Below are positions 23,104 to 33,222 of a stretch of DNA of 64,000 nt, piece after piece. The stretch is from CAVXWV01 sp963695415. GTDB taxonomy: Bacteria; Chloroflexota; Anaerolineae; Anaerolineales; UBA4823. Location: positions 124,001-188,000 of the forward strand of contig CAVOGL010000008.1 of the NCBI GenBank assembly GCA_963695415.1, written 5' to 3'. The position numbers and the translations under genes are program-made. Each line of letters starts with the position of its first letter. Position 1 is the stretch's first letter. A model generated the notes under the pieces. That model searched no databases and was not told the origin of the DNA. It was given only the letters and a program-made list of their open reading frames with translations.

Positions 23104-24819
23104 CTATTCATCAAAGTACCCATCGGACAATAATAATCCTGCCCATTCATAAACACCAGGCTCTGGCTCGCTGAAGAAGAGCAGCGCAGCTCCAGCACGG
23201 TCATGACCCCAACCCTGGCTGTAAACTACCCGGGCGATCTTTACATCCGGTCCCAGCATCCCATCAATCGATTGACCATCCAATTCAGGGAACCGGTCCG
23301 GATTGGCGCTGAAAACCAATTTACTTTTGTCCACCGGAAGACGGTTATACTGCAACTCGCGCATGACTTCATCCGGGCTAAGTGAAGTCCACTCGGAACG
23401 CCAATAACCCAGGGCAAAGGCATCCGTCATGAAGCTGGGCAAGGCTGCCAGATTGCCCGACCGGATTCCGTCTCGTACATTGCAGACGATCCACTCCAGC
23501 GGGGTAGCTTCGGTGACCTTCATGCAATCCAGGTCATCCGGGATGGTGACCGCCGGAGGTGGTGAGGGATTAAGACGCTTCACCGGCAAAGACCAGACCG
23601 TGCCAAAAATAGCCGCCGCACTCATCCTGGACGATGAAAAGCAACGCCTCACCCAGCCCGTCCTGACCCCAGCCGGTACTGAAGACGATCTGTGCAAGCG
23701 TCAGCTGCGGATCGATCAACGTTTCGGGGTTGATACCTTCCAGAGAGGGAAACTGAGACCGGTCGGTTGTGAAGGTCATTCCTCCTGGCTGAGCGGCGTT
23801 ATATAGAGAATTTGCAAGAGTTCCAAAAACCTCGTTGGGGGTCAGTGTTAACCCCTCCGACTTCCAGTAGCCGATCATGAAGGGATCGGGGATGAAATAC
23901 TCATACACCAGACCACCTGTATTTCGATCCTGGAGATACTGTTCAACTGTTTGTACCAGGTAATCCAGGGATTAAAACTTTGCGGACCACAGGTCGTATT
24001 CTCAACAGTCAATACCTGGGTGGGTATCACCGCTTCGGAGTACTGCGGGATACATGCCGCAGCCAGACCATCCGGCGGAGGACCAGGGACATGATCGGGC
24101 AGTTGGACAGCGGTTTGCTCACCCATGGTGATTGAGTTCAGGATAGCCTGAACATCCGGGTTGGTGATGGCTTCTGCGGGTGCTGGAGCAAACAGCAGCA
24201 CAACCTCGCTGGAAAGTGCTACCAGGTAGAACTGCCCGGTGGAGCCAAACTCCTTGTTCTGCTGGGTCACCAGCACTGCAGGCAGGGAATTTAACTTTAC
24301 AGGTTCGATCGAGGTAACCTCACTCAAATCGTCGTTATACATCTCGCTTGCTGCCAGGGTCTCCAAAGTTGTGCCCGCAGACATGCCATCCGAGGCAAGG
24401 TTGTTGATACCAAAATCAAGCTTTATCCCGCCGTTCTCAAAAACGCCCTGTCCCCTGGGGAAGGACAAAGGGTAATCCTCAGGATAATTGTAGACCTGGT
24501 AAGAAGTGCTAACTCCAGGCTCATAATCCTGAGGGAACGAAACGCGCCAGAAACAGGGTACTGCAAAGCTGAAACCGTATGCGGGATCAGTGACCGTTGT
24601 CCAAAATTGAGCACCTGAAGTTTGTTCATCTTCGGGTGCAGGCGTGGATGTTTTGGTTGCCTCAACCAATTCTATACTTGGAGGTTGCGGTGTGTAGGTC
24701 GCGGCAGGGGGCAAAGTTTCCGGGATTTGAGTTTCAAACCCGATTGAGAATTGACCACAGGCAGTTAACAAAGTGATCATAAGAAGGAAAAGGGTAAATG
24801 TGCGATATAGCGGTTTCAT
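23104..24819 (-). CDS. Lipoprotein with a tandemly repeated C-terminal domain (two frame breaks)
   Basis: A lipoprotein of about 570 residues when joined. ATG at 24819 gives 'MKPLYRTFTLFLLMITLLTAC' (lipid-modified Cys at 21); GGAG lies nine bases upstream. Residues about 70-240 form a domain starting 'DPAYGFSFAVPCFWRVSFPQDY', a pattern seen in PsbP/MOG1-like exported proteins. Two related domains follow, each of about 95 residues and each preceded by a Cys-containing linker. One holds 'FMIGYWKSEGLTLTPNEVF ... QFPSLEG', the other 'FALGYWRSEWTSLSPDEVM ... RFPELDG', both ending in 'GWG.D..G.ALLF'. Frame breaks lie at 23968-23970 (one base missing from a G run; AATCCC should read AATCCCC on the minus strand) and near 23571-23576. 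The function is unknown; the tandem domain may be new. Confidence 0.7.
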
Positions 24820-24973
24820 TTTATCTGTCTCCAGTCCATATAATTCGTGAGAGGAAAAAGTAGGTTGGTCAAATAGTGAAAACTTCCCAACCAATCCATC
24901 CTCCTAACTGCCTCCAGTATAGGTCATCGATATTACCACCACTTGGCTGGGGCGTAATCATCCTGATGCAGCA

Positions 24974-24991
24974 TGTTACAAGCTGGTAACA
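24974..24991. promoter_or_regulatory. Palindrome in the divergent spacer
   Basis: TGTTACAAGCTGGTAACA is an 18-base palindrome with one mismatch, in the spacer between the lipoprotein gene (minus) and the ABC exporter operon (plus). The size and form fit a TetR- or GntR-type operator, but no regulator gene is adjacent. Confidence 0.4.
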
Positions 24992-25058
24992 AGCAACGCC
25001 ATAACTTTTACTTATTTGTATATTGTTAACCAAATTTTATTGATGTGATGATTTCCTG

Positions 25059-25098
25059 CAGTCAAACGATCGAAAATCACTTTTCGATGGGCAGACTG
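25059..25098. promoter_or_regulatory. Hairpin/inverted repeat just before the ABC exporter operon
   Basis: ATCGAAAA (25069-25076) pairs with TTTTCGAT (25081-25088) around TCAC, and outer CAGTC/GACTG arms extend it. It ends 20 bases before the first exporter start. It may be an operator or a 5' leader structure. The rest of the spacer 24820-25117 holds only the palindrome listed above. Confidence 0.45.
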
Positions 25099-25117
25099 GG
25101 AGTAAAATAGTACGGCT

Positions 25118-27007
25118 ATGAACGCTATGCTGAAACTGGGCAGGTACCTCAAGCCGTACTGGCTGTGGGCGCTGCTGGCACCCCTGTTGATGGTGCTGGA
25201 AGTGGCGATGGACCTGCTCCAGCCGCGCCTGGTGCAGACCGTCATCGACGAAGGCATCGCCCAGGGGGACATGAATGTGATCACCAGCACCGGCGTATGG
25301 ATGGTGGTGGTGGCTGTCATCGGGATGATCGGCGGGGTGGGCTGCACGATATTCTCGGTGATGGCTTCACAGGGCTTCGGCACCGACCTGCGCAACTCGC
25401 TGTTCCGCAAGGTGCAGTCGCTTTCCTTCGGCAACCTCGATGAGCTCGAGACCGGCAGCCTGATCACACGCCTGACCAACGACATCGTCCAGGTGCAGGA
25501 GCTGGTTTCGATGATGCTGCGCATCATGGTGCGCGCCCCGATGATGCTGGTGGGCAGCCTGGTAATGGCGATCCTGACCAGCCCCCGGCTGGCGTTCCTG
25601 CTGGTGATCCTGGTGCCGCTGGTGTCGCTGCTGCTGGTGTGGGTGGTGCGCAAGGCGCTGCCGCTGTTCGAGAAGGTGCAGAGCCGGCTGGACGACGTCA
25701 ACTCGGTGATGCAGGAGAACCTGGCAGGCGTGCGCGTGGTGAAGGCGTTTGTGCGCGAGGAACATGAGATCCAGCGCTTTGGGGGGGTCAACAACCGCCT
25801 GATGGAGATGGCGATCCAGGCGATCCGGACAATTGCCACGGCGTTCCCGCTGCTGCTGCTGATCATCAATATAGGCGTGGTAGCGGCGGTATGGTTCGGC
25901 GGGGTCCAGGTGACGGCGGGAAACATGGAAACCGGTCAGCTGGTGGCGTTCATTAATTACCTGACACGGTCTCTGTTTTCGATCATGTTCGTCAGCATGC
26001 TCTTGATCCGCCTGACGCGGGCACAGGTCTCGGCAGAACGCATCCAGGAAGTGGCAATGAGCGTGCCGGAAGTCCAGGACACGCCAGGCAGCCTGGGCAG
26101 CTTTCAGGCGAGGGGGAAGGTGGTGTTCGAAAACGTTTCCTTCCGCTTCAACAACCAGGACTGCCAGGAAAATGGGAGCCCGGCAGGAACAGAGACGCGC
26201 ACAATCGAGTCAACGGGCAAGGCAGAGATCATCCTGGATGCAGCCGTTCTGTTGGAAGACAACGAGCATTGTGAGGAGGTGCTGAAGGACATCAGCTTCA
26301 GCGCAGAACCGGGGCAGAAGGTGGCAATCCTGGGCGCAACCGGGTCGGGAAAGTCCAGCCTGGTGCATTTGATCCCGCGCTTTTATGACGTCAGTGCCGG
26401 GCGGGTCACCATCGATGGGGTCGATGTGCGCATGGTGGAGCAGCAGGCGCTGCGGCGCAATATCGCCATCGCCCTGCAGGAATCGGTGCTCTTCTCGGGC
26501 AACATCCGGGACAACATCCGCTACGGATGCCAGGATGCCACGGAGGAAGAGGTCGTCGCCGCAGCGAAAGCGGCACAGGCACACGACTTTATCATGGAGT
26601 TTCCCGAAGGCTACGACACATTGGTGGGGCAGCGCGGGGTGAACCTTTCGGGTGGGCAGAAACAGCGCATCGCCATTGCCCGGGCACTGCTGCTGCACCC
26701 ATCTATCCTGATCCTGGACGACAGCACGAGCTCGGTCGACGTGGAGACCGAGACACTGATCGAGAAAGCGCTGGAGGAGATCATGCATGAGCGCACCAGC
26801 TTCATCATCGCCCAGCGGATCAGCACGGTGCTGAATGCCGACAAGATCCTGGTGCTGGATGACGGCAGGCTGGCTGCGGAAGGTACGCACCGCGAGTTGA
26901 TGCAATCCAGCCCGATCTACCGCGAGATTTACGATTCACAGCTGGGGGATGCCTCCCTGAGGAAGTCCCAGCCTGGTAACGGCAGGGGGGCAGATGGCGG
27001 CGCGTAG
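25118..27007 (+). CDS. ABC exporter half-transporter, degenerate-site subunit
   Basis: A 629-residue type IV (MsbA-like) exporter subunit: six helices (about residues 15-310), then an ATPase domain. Motifs are 'GATGSGKSSL' (Walker A), 'VNLSGGQKQRIAIARALL' (canonical signature) and 'ILILDDSTSSVD', where the catalytic Glu after the Walker B Asp is Asp. This is the degenerate Walker B of heterodimeric exporters such as TM287 or BmrC. About 40 extra residues (344-385) with three Cys lie between the first beta strands of the ATPase domain and Walker A ('FNNQDCQENGSPAG ... EDNEHCEEVLKDISF'). The start of the partner gene overlaps the end by 14 bases. Together they form one exporter, probably for lipids or drugs. 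Confidence 0.9.
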   Translation: MNAMLKLGRYLKPYWLWALLAPLLMVLEVAMDLLQPRLVQTVIDEGIAQGDMNVITSTGVWMVVVAVIGMIGGVGCTIFSVMASQGFGTDLRNSLFRKVQSLSFGNLDELETGSLITRLTNDIVQVQELVSMMLRIMVRAPMMLVGSLVMAILTSPRLAFLLVILVPLVSLLLVWVVRKALPLFEKVQSRLDDVNSVMQENLAGVRVVKAFVREEHEIQRFGGVNNRLMEMAIQAIRTIATAFPLLLLIINIGVVAAVWFGGVQVTAGNMETGQLVAFINYLTRSLFSIMFVSMLLIRLTRAQVSAERIQEVAMSVPEVQDTPGSLGSFQARGKVVFENVSFRFNNQDCQENGSPAGTETRTIESTGKAEIILDAAVLLEDNEHCEEVLKDISFSAEPGQKVAILGATGSGKSSLVHLIPRFYDVSAGRVTIDGVDVRMVEQQALRRNIAIALQESVLFSGNIRDNIRYGCQDATEEEVVAAAKAAQAHDFIMEFPEGYDTLVGQRGVNLSGGQKQRIAIARALLLHPSILILDDSTSSVDVETETLIEKALEEIMHERTSFIIAQRISTVLNADKILVLDDGRLAAEGTHRELMQSSPIYREIYDSQLGDASLRKSQPGNGRGADGGA

Positions 27008-28859
27008 AGCCGGGAACGGGAACGGCGCGGAACGCCGCAAGGAAGATCGGCGGGAAGAGCCGCCGCGCGGACCGGGCTCGCACCTGATGCGCAAGCCGGA
27101 GAAGGCGAAGAACATCCCTTCCACCCTGCTGCGCATCTGGCAGTACCTCAGCCGCCAGAAGTGGTCTCTGGTCGCCACTCTCTTGCTGGTCGCGGCGACC
27201 TCCGGGTTAGCCCTGCTGGGACCTTACTTCTTGGGTAAGGCGATCGATGAGGGCATCCTGCAGAACGACCTGCAGCAACTGGCAAGGTATGCACTGCTGA
27301 TGATCCTGGCATATGCAGCCAGCTCGGTGACCCAATACCTGCAGATGTACGTGATGGCTGGTGCGTCCCAGCGCACGGTGCGCGACATCCGCGAAGACCT
27401 GTTCACCCGGCTGCAGGCTCTCTCGCTGCGCTTCTTCGATCAGCGTACGCATGGCGAGCTGATGAGCCGCCTGACCAACGATGTAGAGAACATCAGCAAC
27501 GTACTCACCGAGACGATCTCCCAGCTGTTCTCCAGCGTGCTCAACATTATCGGCGTTGCGGTGGTGATGTTCCTGATCAACTGGCGGCTGGCTCTGGTGA
27601 CGCTGGTGACCATACCGGTGATGGTGGCGATGACCCAATGGGTAGCGAAGCGCACCCGCCAGGGGTTCCGCGACCAGCAGAAATACCTGGGCGACCTGAA
27701 TGGGATCATCGAAGAGACTGTGACCGGGCAGCGGGTGGTGAAGGCGTACGCATGCGAGGAGCTGGTGATCGGGCAGTTCGATGGAGTCAACCAGCAGCTG
27801 CGCGGCGCGTCGACGCGAGCGCAGATCTTCGCAGGTTTACTCGGTCCGCTGACCAATTTCGTCAATAACCTGGGCTTTGCCATCGTGGCTGGCATGGGCG
27901 GCTGGATGGTGGTGGCGGGGTTTGCCACCGTGGGCACGATCGTTGCTTTCATTAATTACGCCCGCGAGTTCACCTGGCCGCTTAACCAGCTCGCCAACCT
28001 GTATAACACGATCCAATCGGCAATCGCCGGCGCGGAGCGTGTATTCGAGATTATCGATGAGGAACCGGAGCTGACCAACGTGCCGGATGCCCTGCCGCTC
28101 GACCCGGTGCAGGGAGATGTGGTGTTCGAGAATGTCAGCTTCAGCTACGATAAGGACGTACCGGTGCTCAAGCAGATCAACCTGCACGCCGACCCCGGAG
28201 CTACCTTCGCACTGGTGGGTCCGACCGGCGCTGGAAAGACGACGATCGTCAACCTGTTGACGCGGTTCTACGACATCGACCAGGGCAGCATCCGCATCGA
28301 TGGCAAGGACATCCGCCAGGTGAGGATGGAGGATTTGCGCCGCAAGCTGGGCATCGTGCTGCAGGATACGTTCCTGTTTGCAGCGACGGTGATGGAGAAC
28401 ATCCGCTATGGACGTCTAGACGCCACGGATGAAGAGGTGAAGGCGGCTGCCAGCCTGGCGAACGCAGATACGTTCATCCACCGCCTGCCCCAGGGCTACG
28501 AGACGATGCTGTCGGAGAGGGGCGGCAACCTGAGCCAGGGCCAGCGGCAGCTCCTGGCGATCGCCCGGGCGATCCTGGCGGACCCGAGCATTCTGATCCT
28601 GGACGAGGCGACCAGCAGCGTGGACACGCGCACGGAGAAACACATCCAGGAAGCGATGCTGCGGCTGATGGAAGGGCGAACGAGCTTCGTGATCGCCCAC
28701 CGGTTGAGCACGATCCGCGAGGCGGACCGCATCCTGGTGATCAATGAGGGGGAGGTTGTCGAGCAGGGTACCCATACCGAGCTGATCGAGGCAGGTGGTT
28801 TTTACCGCAACCTCTACACCAGCCAGTTCAAGGGACAGCTGCAGGTGGGAGTGGATTAA
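26994..28859 (+). CDS. ABC exporter half-transporter, canonical-Walker-B subunit
   Basis: A 621-residue partner of the preceding exporter subunit. A basic N-terminal tail ('ARRAGNGNGAERRKEDRREEPPRG') precedes six helices. ATPase motifs are 'GPTGAGKTTI' (Walker A), 'GNLSQGQRQLLAIARAIL' (altered signature, LSQGQ) and 'ILILDEATSSVD' (Walker B with catalytic Glu). In the heterodimer its altered signature faces the Walker motifs of the first subunit, giving one degenerate and one competent ATP site. The pattern fits TM287/288-type exporters. The two genes are translationally coupled. A multidrug or lipid substrate is usual for the family; nothing nearby narrows it. Confidence 0.9.
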   Translation: MAARRAGNGNGAERRKEDRREEPPRGPGSHLMRKPEKAKNIPSTLLRIWQYLSRQKWSLVATLLLVAATSGLALLGPYFLGKAIDEGILQNDLQQLARYALLMILAYAASSVTQYLQMYVMAGASQRTVRDIREDLFTRLQALSLRFFDQRTHGELMSRLTNDVENISNVLTETISQLFSSVLNIIGVAVVMFLINWRLALVTLVTIPVMVAMTQWVAKRTRQGFRDQQKYLGDLNGIIEETVTGQRVVKAYACEELVIGQFDGVNQQLRGASTRAQIFAGLLGPLTNFVNNLGFAIVAGMGGWMVVAGFATVGTIVAFINYAREFTWPLNQLANLYNTIQSAIAGAERVFEIIDEEPELTNVPDALPLDPVQGDVVFENVSFSYDKDVPVLKQINLHADPGATFALVGPTGAGKTTIVNLLTRFYDIDQGSIRIDGKDIRQVRMEDLRRKLGIVLQDTFLFAATVMENIRYGRLDATDEEVKAAASLANADTFIHRLPQGYETMLSERGGNLSQGQRQLLAIARAILADPSILILDEATSSVDTRTEKHIQEAMLRLMEGRTSFVIAHRLSTIREADRILVINEGEVVEQGTHTELIEAGGFYRNLYTSQFKGQLQVGVD

Positions 28860-28863
28860 CTTT

Positions 28864-29280
28864 TCAGGTGTTGCTGGCTTGCATATGATCGACGGATTTC
28901 TGAACGAGATCGCGCAGAACGTCCATATCCACGTCGTCAAGTTTCTTGACATACAGGCAGGCTTTACCGGTGGAGTGTTTGCCCAGGTCACCCAGTAAGG
29001 AATCATAATCCTCGAACCCTGACATAATATAGAGCGTCAACGCCTGCTTTCGGGGGGAGAATCCCGTCACAAACCATTCATTTTCCTTCCCCGCGGCATT
29101 CTTGTAACGGTAACTACCAAAACCCACAATGCTGGTTCCCCACATTGTCGCTGGCTCACCGGTTACATCCTTCATAATTTCAAGCAGCTTATAACTATCC
29201 TCCCGTTTTCGCTGGTCTTCAATGGAATTAAGAAAAGACTCCACGCTGGCATCGTTCTTCTGGGTCTTCAATTCTGACAT
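28864..29280 (-). CDS. DUF1801 family protein
   Basis: A 138-residue soluble protein of the DUF1801 (YdhG-like) family. It starts 'MSELKTQKNDASVESFLNSIEDQRKREDSYKLLEIMKDVTG', contains 'EPATMWGTSIVGFGSYRYK' and the typical 'WFVTGFSPRKQALTLYIM ... GKHSTGKACLYVKKLDDVD'. AGGAGG lies six bases before ATG at 29280. Relatives have been called frataxin-like iron chaperones, though the role is not settled. It converges on the exporter operon with a gap of four bases. Confidence 0.82.
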   Translation of the reverse strand: MSELKTQKNDASVESFLNSIEDQRKREDSYKLLEIMKDVTGEPATMWGTSIVGFGSYRYKNAAGKENEWFVTGFSPRKQALTLYIMSGFEDYDSLLGDLGKHSTGKACLYVKKLDDVDMDVLRDLVQKSVDHMQASNT

Positions 29281-29434
29281 ATTACCTCCTGGTTCAGTGA
29301 ATAATTCGGGTAATTCAGATATATTTTAGCGCAAATCGGGAATTATTGCCAGAAAAAACATCTCATCCAGATTAGCGGCATATGTCATCCTCAGAACCAT
29401 ATCGAGGTCGAATGTTTATGGATTCCTTGAACTT

Positions 29435-31858
29435 TCAAAGTCTTGATGATTTTAATATCCTGGCAACCAATCCATTGGGCTTCATTGGAAGGGTGATATC
29501 GCCCCCATCCAGAGCAGCTGGCAGCGCCCAAAGCATCAGGTTCTGGTAGTAATCTGCCCCAAAAGCGCGCAGTCCTGAATCTTCGTTCCCACTGACGATA
29601 TTGGGCATATCCCACAAATACCCATGACCGACAAAGTTTTCGAGGCAGCGTTTGAGCAGGTCCAGACCAAAATCATGATCTCCCGCATAAAGATATGTAC
29701 TTGCCAGCATAAAAAGCTCAGGTGGGAAGTAACCATATGTCCCATAACCACCGACCTGGGCGGGAGTGCCATCAGGGTTGGCGTAGTTCGTAGCTCCCGA
29801 CTGGCTGATGCGGCAGTTTGCCTGGCGGATCGTCTCGAGCGCTTCACTCGCACGGTCAGGCGGGAAGACGGGCGGGACGCCATGAAAATCGGCGATCCAC
29901 TGACCATCCAGCTGGTAACCAAATACCAGGTCAGAGCGGCTCCCACTTTGCGGATCATTGAAATTCAAGTAGTAGCTGCCCGGAGCCCGGGTGCCCGGTA
30001 CCCGGGTGCCCGTCCAGAGGTACTGTTCGAGTGCCTGTCCGCCAGCCTGCAGCCAGTGGTCGCACTGCCGGGCATATTCATCATCACCCAGGTGAGCTGC
30101 CATCCTGCGCATGATGGCGACTTGAGCCAGGCGCACCCCACCGGCGTGAGTGACATAGCCCTTCCAACCTGGCTCTGGAGCCTCAAACCACTCCGTATCC
30201 CCAAGGACATAGTTGTCAGTTCCTGGTTCTGGCATGGCGATGATCTGGGAATCTCCGAATTTGGGTCGCAGGTTGAGTGAGAAATTGTTACTCCGTTTCA
30301 ACGACTCCCAATAATTCTGCAGGAAATCATCGTCCCCACTCACCCGCCAGTACCGGTCCGCCATGATGATCACACAGGCGCTGTTCAGCACGGTCTGGTA
30401 ACCCGTGTCTGGTTGGCACAGGTCGTAAGGGTTGCGGTTTTCCGGCACGATGGCGGTCACCCCCCCGAGGATCCAGGGTGGTCGTCCGTCGGGGAACTGG
30501 AAAGCACGGTAGGCTTCAAGCGTGGAAAGAGCGGCTTCCGGGAAGAAATAGACGATAGGCAGATTGCCATAAAAACTGCACGGCAGGCATTCCATCTGCG
30601 GGCAGCCGCGCGGGCACTCGTTCAGCGCAAACAGACCCAGCTCGGGCTGGCACCACTCGCCAATCGGAGGTTGTGCCTGCGCCCAAACGCTGCACTCCGT
30701 GATCAGGTGCAGGCTGTTGACCAGCGAATCAGCCAGCCATCCGGGAATACCAGGATGCTGGTGAACGGCTTCTTGCCAGGCGATCACCCTGCGGAAAAGT
30801 TCAACATGCCCCTCCGCCAGGAAACGTGCGGCGGACTCCGCAGAGGGATGGTGCAGCGCATAGCGGTGATGGAAAAGGTTGGAGTCTGAATGGGCGGGTG
30901 AACCCCCGGCACGCCAGTACGGTGCGTGCCATGTGAAAACAAAGCGGCAGAGGCGAACCTCGCCGGGTTTCAAGCGAAGGTCAACGACCAGCGAGGAGCC
31001 AGTCTCCCACTCATCCGACCCGGGCAGAGTCCGGTCGATCTGCGACCACGCCTGCCCATCCGCATTCAGCGGTCCACCCATACGCACAGACGGCTCGTCC
31101 AGGGCTGCCAGCAGGTAGCTCAGCTCCCAGCCAGTCTGCCCGGCGTCCTCACCTGTACTACTGGAAACCTGGATGCCACGGAACCCATCCCGGATAACCT
31201 CAGCGCGGCGGGGCATCCTCCCGGAGCCAACAGGTGATTCGAACCCCGGGAAGCTGAACGCCAGCGAGCATTCCTGCTCAACAGCAGTGAGATTACGCAG
31301 GTGGAACTCAGCGACAAAACCAGGTGTCAGGGAAGCAGCCTCATCACCCGGGATGAAGGGAGACCAGAGGCGCGCCCCCAGGCTGACCGGGGCACCAGTT
31401 TCGAATTCCATATCCAGGAGCGGGTAATGCCCCCAGTAATCGATGCTCTCGCAAAGGGAAAAATCCCCCCCAGGCTGAAAACTAAGCCGTTCATACGATT
31501 GCGAGTAATCGAGGTGAGGGAAAGGCATGTCCGGATTGTGACGGGGGACATCCTGCTTGGCATCCAGGTCTGTCAGCAGGATCCAGGTTTTACCACCCAC
31601 GCTCAACCCCAAAAAGGGCAGGTTGATCAGCAGGCGCGGGTTTATCAGGTGGTTAAAGATGGTGCTGTACCCGAGCATGCCGTTGGGCTCGATGTCCAGG
31701 CAGCCGGTATCCAGACCACCCAGCGGCATCCCGCAGGTGGGACGGGGTTCTCCCCGGTAGATGACACCGGTTATGGGTTGTCGGTATCCCTGAGCAGGGA
31801 ATGTCTGCCATTCCGCCGAAGGTAAATCAGCTGGAAAGATTCGAAGGATCGGTTCCAT
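29435..31858 (-). CDS. GH116-like (non-lysosomal glucosylceramidase-type) glycoside hydrolase
   Basis: An 807-residue protein resembling family GH116 (GBA2-like beta-glucosidases and glucosylceramidases). It has an N-terminal beta-sandwich with 'GMPLGGLDTGCLDIEPNGML', typical of the GH116 N-domain, then an (alpha/alpha)6 barrel. Barrel landmarks: 'LPIVYFFPEAALSTLEAY', 'GWKGYVTHAGGVRLAQVA' and 'GYQLDGQWIADFHG'. In the GH116 motif 'xDQxAGQW' the Asp is the acid/base. Here the aligned residue appears to be Tyr (GYQLDGQW), so activity may differ or be lost, or another Asp may serve. No signal peptide is seen, so it should be cytosolic. An aldo/keto reductase gene starts divergently about 160 bases away. 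Confidence 0.75.
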   Translation of the reverse strand: MEPILRIFPADLPSAEWQTFPAQGYRQPITGVIYRGEPRPTCGMPLGGLDTGCLDIEPNGMLGYSTIFNHLINPRLLINLPFLGLSVGGKTWILLTDLDAKQDVPRHNPDMPFPHLDYSQSYERLSFQPGGDFSLCESIDYWGHYPLLDMEFETGAPVSLGARLWSPFIPGDEAASLTPGFVAEFHLRNLTAVEQECSLAFSFPGFESPVGSGRMPRRAEVIRDGFRGIQVSSSTGEDAGQTGWELSYLLAALDEPSVRMGGPLNADGQAWSQIDRTLPGSDEWETGSSLVVDLRLKPGEVRLCRFVFTWHAPYWRAGGSPAHSDSNLFHHRYALHHPSAESAARFLAEGHVELFRRVIAWQEAVHQHPGIPGWLADSLVNSLHLITECSVWAQAQPPIGEWCQPELGLFALNECPRGCPQMECLPCSFYGNLPIVYFFPEAALSTLEAYRAFQFPDGRPPWILGGVTAIVPENRNPYDLCQPDTGYQTVLNSACVIIMADRYWRVSGDDDFLQNYWESLKRSNNFSLNLRPKFGDSQIIAMPEPGTDNYVLGDTEWFEAPEPGWKGYVTHAGGVRLAQVAIMRRMAAHLGDDEYARQCDHWLQAGGQALEQYLWTGTRVPGTRAPGSYYLNFNDPQSGSRSDLVFGYQLDGQWIADFHGVPPVFPPDRASEALETIRQANCRISQSGATNYANPDGTPAQVGGYGTYGYFPPELFMLASTYLYAGDHDFGLDLLKRCLENFVGHGYLWDMPNIVSGNEDSGLRAFGADYYQNLMLWALPAALDGGDITLPMKPNGLVARILKSSRL

Positions 31859-32020
31859 GTAGCCTCTTTTCGTTCAGGATGCAAGTTGGATTCTATCATT
31901 CAGGTCGAAATAAATATGGATTATTTGCTGAGATCCATTAAAATAGTCCTGTCGCAAGGCACGCACCATCGTGCCAGGTCACCAATCCAATCGAAGAATA
32001 TTTTCAAAGAGGAGGAAAAA

Positions 32021-32997
32021 ATGAAGTATCGCACCCTCGGTAGAACAGGGATCTCTGTCAGTGAAATCGGCTTCGGCGCCTGGGGGATCGGCGGATGGGG
32101 AAAACGCGACGACCGGGAATCGCTGCGCGCATTGCGCAGGGCATTCGAGCTGGGGATCAATTTTTACGATACTGCTCTTGGTTATGGCAACGGGCATTCT
32201 GAAGCCCTCATCGGAAAAACCTTTAAAAAAGAACGCGATCGTGTGGTCATCGCCAGCAAGATCCCACCCAAGACTATGCGCTGGCCGGTCAAAGAGGATG
32301 ATCCAGTGCGGGACACGTTTCCCGGCGACTGGATCATCGAGTGTACTGAGAAGTCCTTGAAAAATCTGGACACCGATTATATCGACTTGCAGCAATTACA
32401 TGCCTGGACCGATGCCTACACGGGTCTGGATGAGTGGCATGAAGCCTTTCTCAAGCTGAAGGAACAGGGGAAAATCCGTGCTTACGGGATTTCAGCCAAC
32501 GATTGGGAGCCGTACAATTCGGTCAACTTGATCCGAAGCCAGCGGATTGAGAGCGTCCAGGTGATCTACAATATTTTTGAACAAAGACCTGCAGAAAAAC
32601 TGCTCCCTGCTGCCCTGGAACATGGTGTCGGGATTCTGGCACGAGTACCCTTCGAGGAAGGGCTGCTCAGCGGAGCACTTTATCCCGGGATGAAATTTGA
32701 GGAAGGGGACTGGCGCGCAGATTGGGCTACACCGGAGCGGTTGGAAGAAGCCGGCAGGAGGGTGACAGCGCTTTGCAGCCATTCCTGGATGACGATACCC
32801 CCACACTGGCAGCTCTGGCGTTGAAATTTATCCTGGCTCATCCCGCGGTTTCAACTGTCATCCCCGGGATGCGATCCGTCAGGCACGTCGAGCTCAATGC
32901 GGCCGTTGCCGACAGCCAACCACTGGACGACGAAACGGTGAAAGAACTGGAAGCACACCGCTTCATCCACGGCTGGTCTTACCCCTGGATAGCATAG
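32021..32997 (+). CDS. Aldo/keto reductase, larger AKR type (one frame break)
   Basis: An aldo/keto reductase of about 325 residues. ATG at 32021 follows GGAGG by five bases; upstream in-frame starts lack a ribosome site. Motifs: 'MKYRTLGRTGISVSEIGFGAWGIGGWG', 'GINFYDTALGYGNGHSEALIG' (Asp and Tyr), 'VVIASKIPPK' (Lys), 'YIDLQQLHAW' (His) and 'STVIPGMRSVRHVELN' near the end. The residues fit the Yvgn/tas group of oxidoreductases. A missing base near 32768-32772 shifts the frame: the text should run 'GRRVTAALQPFLDDDTPTLAALALKFILAHP'. The stop is at 32997. Opposite to the GH116-like gene across a short spacer, it may act on a sugar-derived aldehyde. Confidence 0.85.
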
Positions 32998-33222
32998 AAT
33001 TTTATGCTCGTTAACGTGTGAGCCTCACCCCATAAGCCGCCAGGCGCGGGTCAGTGGGAAAATTGGGGATTCCAGGTTCGTCGATCAGACCATATCCTGA
33101 ATGGTGAATGGTCGATTCGAGGTTTGGGCGGCTGGAATGGCGTGGTTGATTCATAGATGAATTAACAAAAAACTTAAGACGAAAATAACTTTGCTCCGCC
33201 ATAGCGAAAGGTTAGAATTCAT

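Noticed and set aside
33011..33202. A 63-codon minus-strand reading in the spacer before the hydrogenase operon
   Set aside because: No ribosome site, no recognisable domain and no conserved neighbour; the composition is not enough to call a gene.
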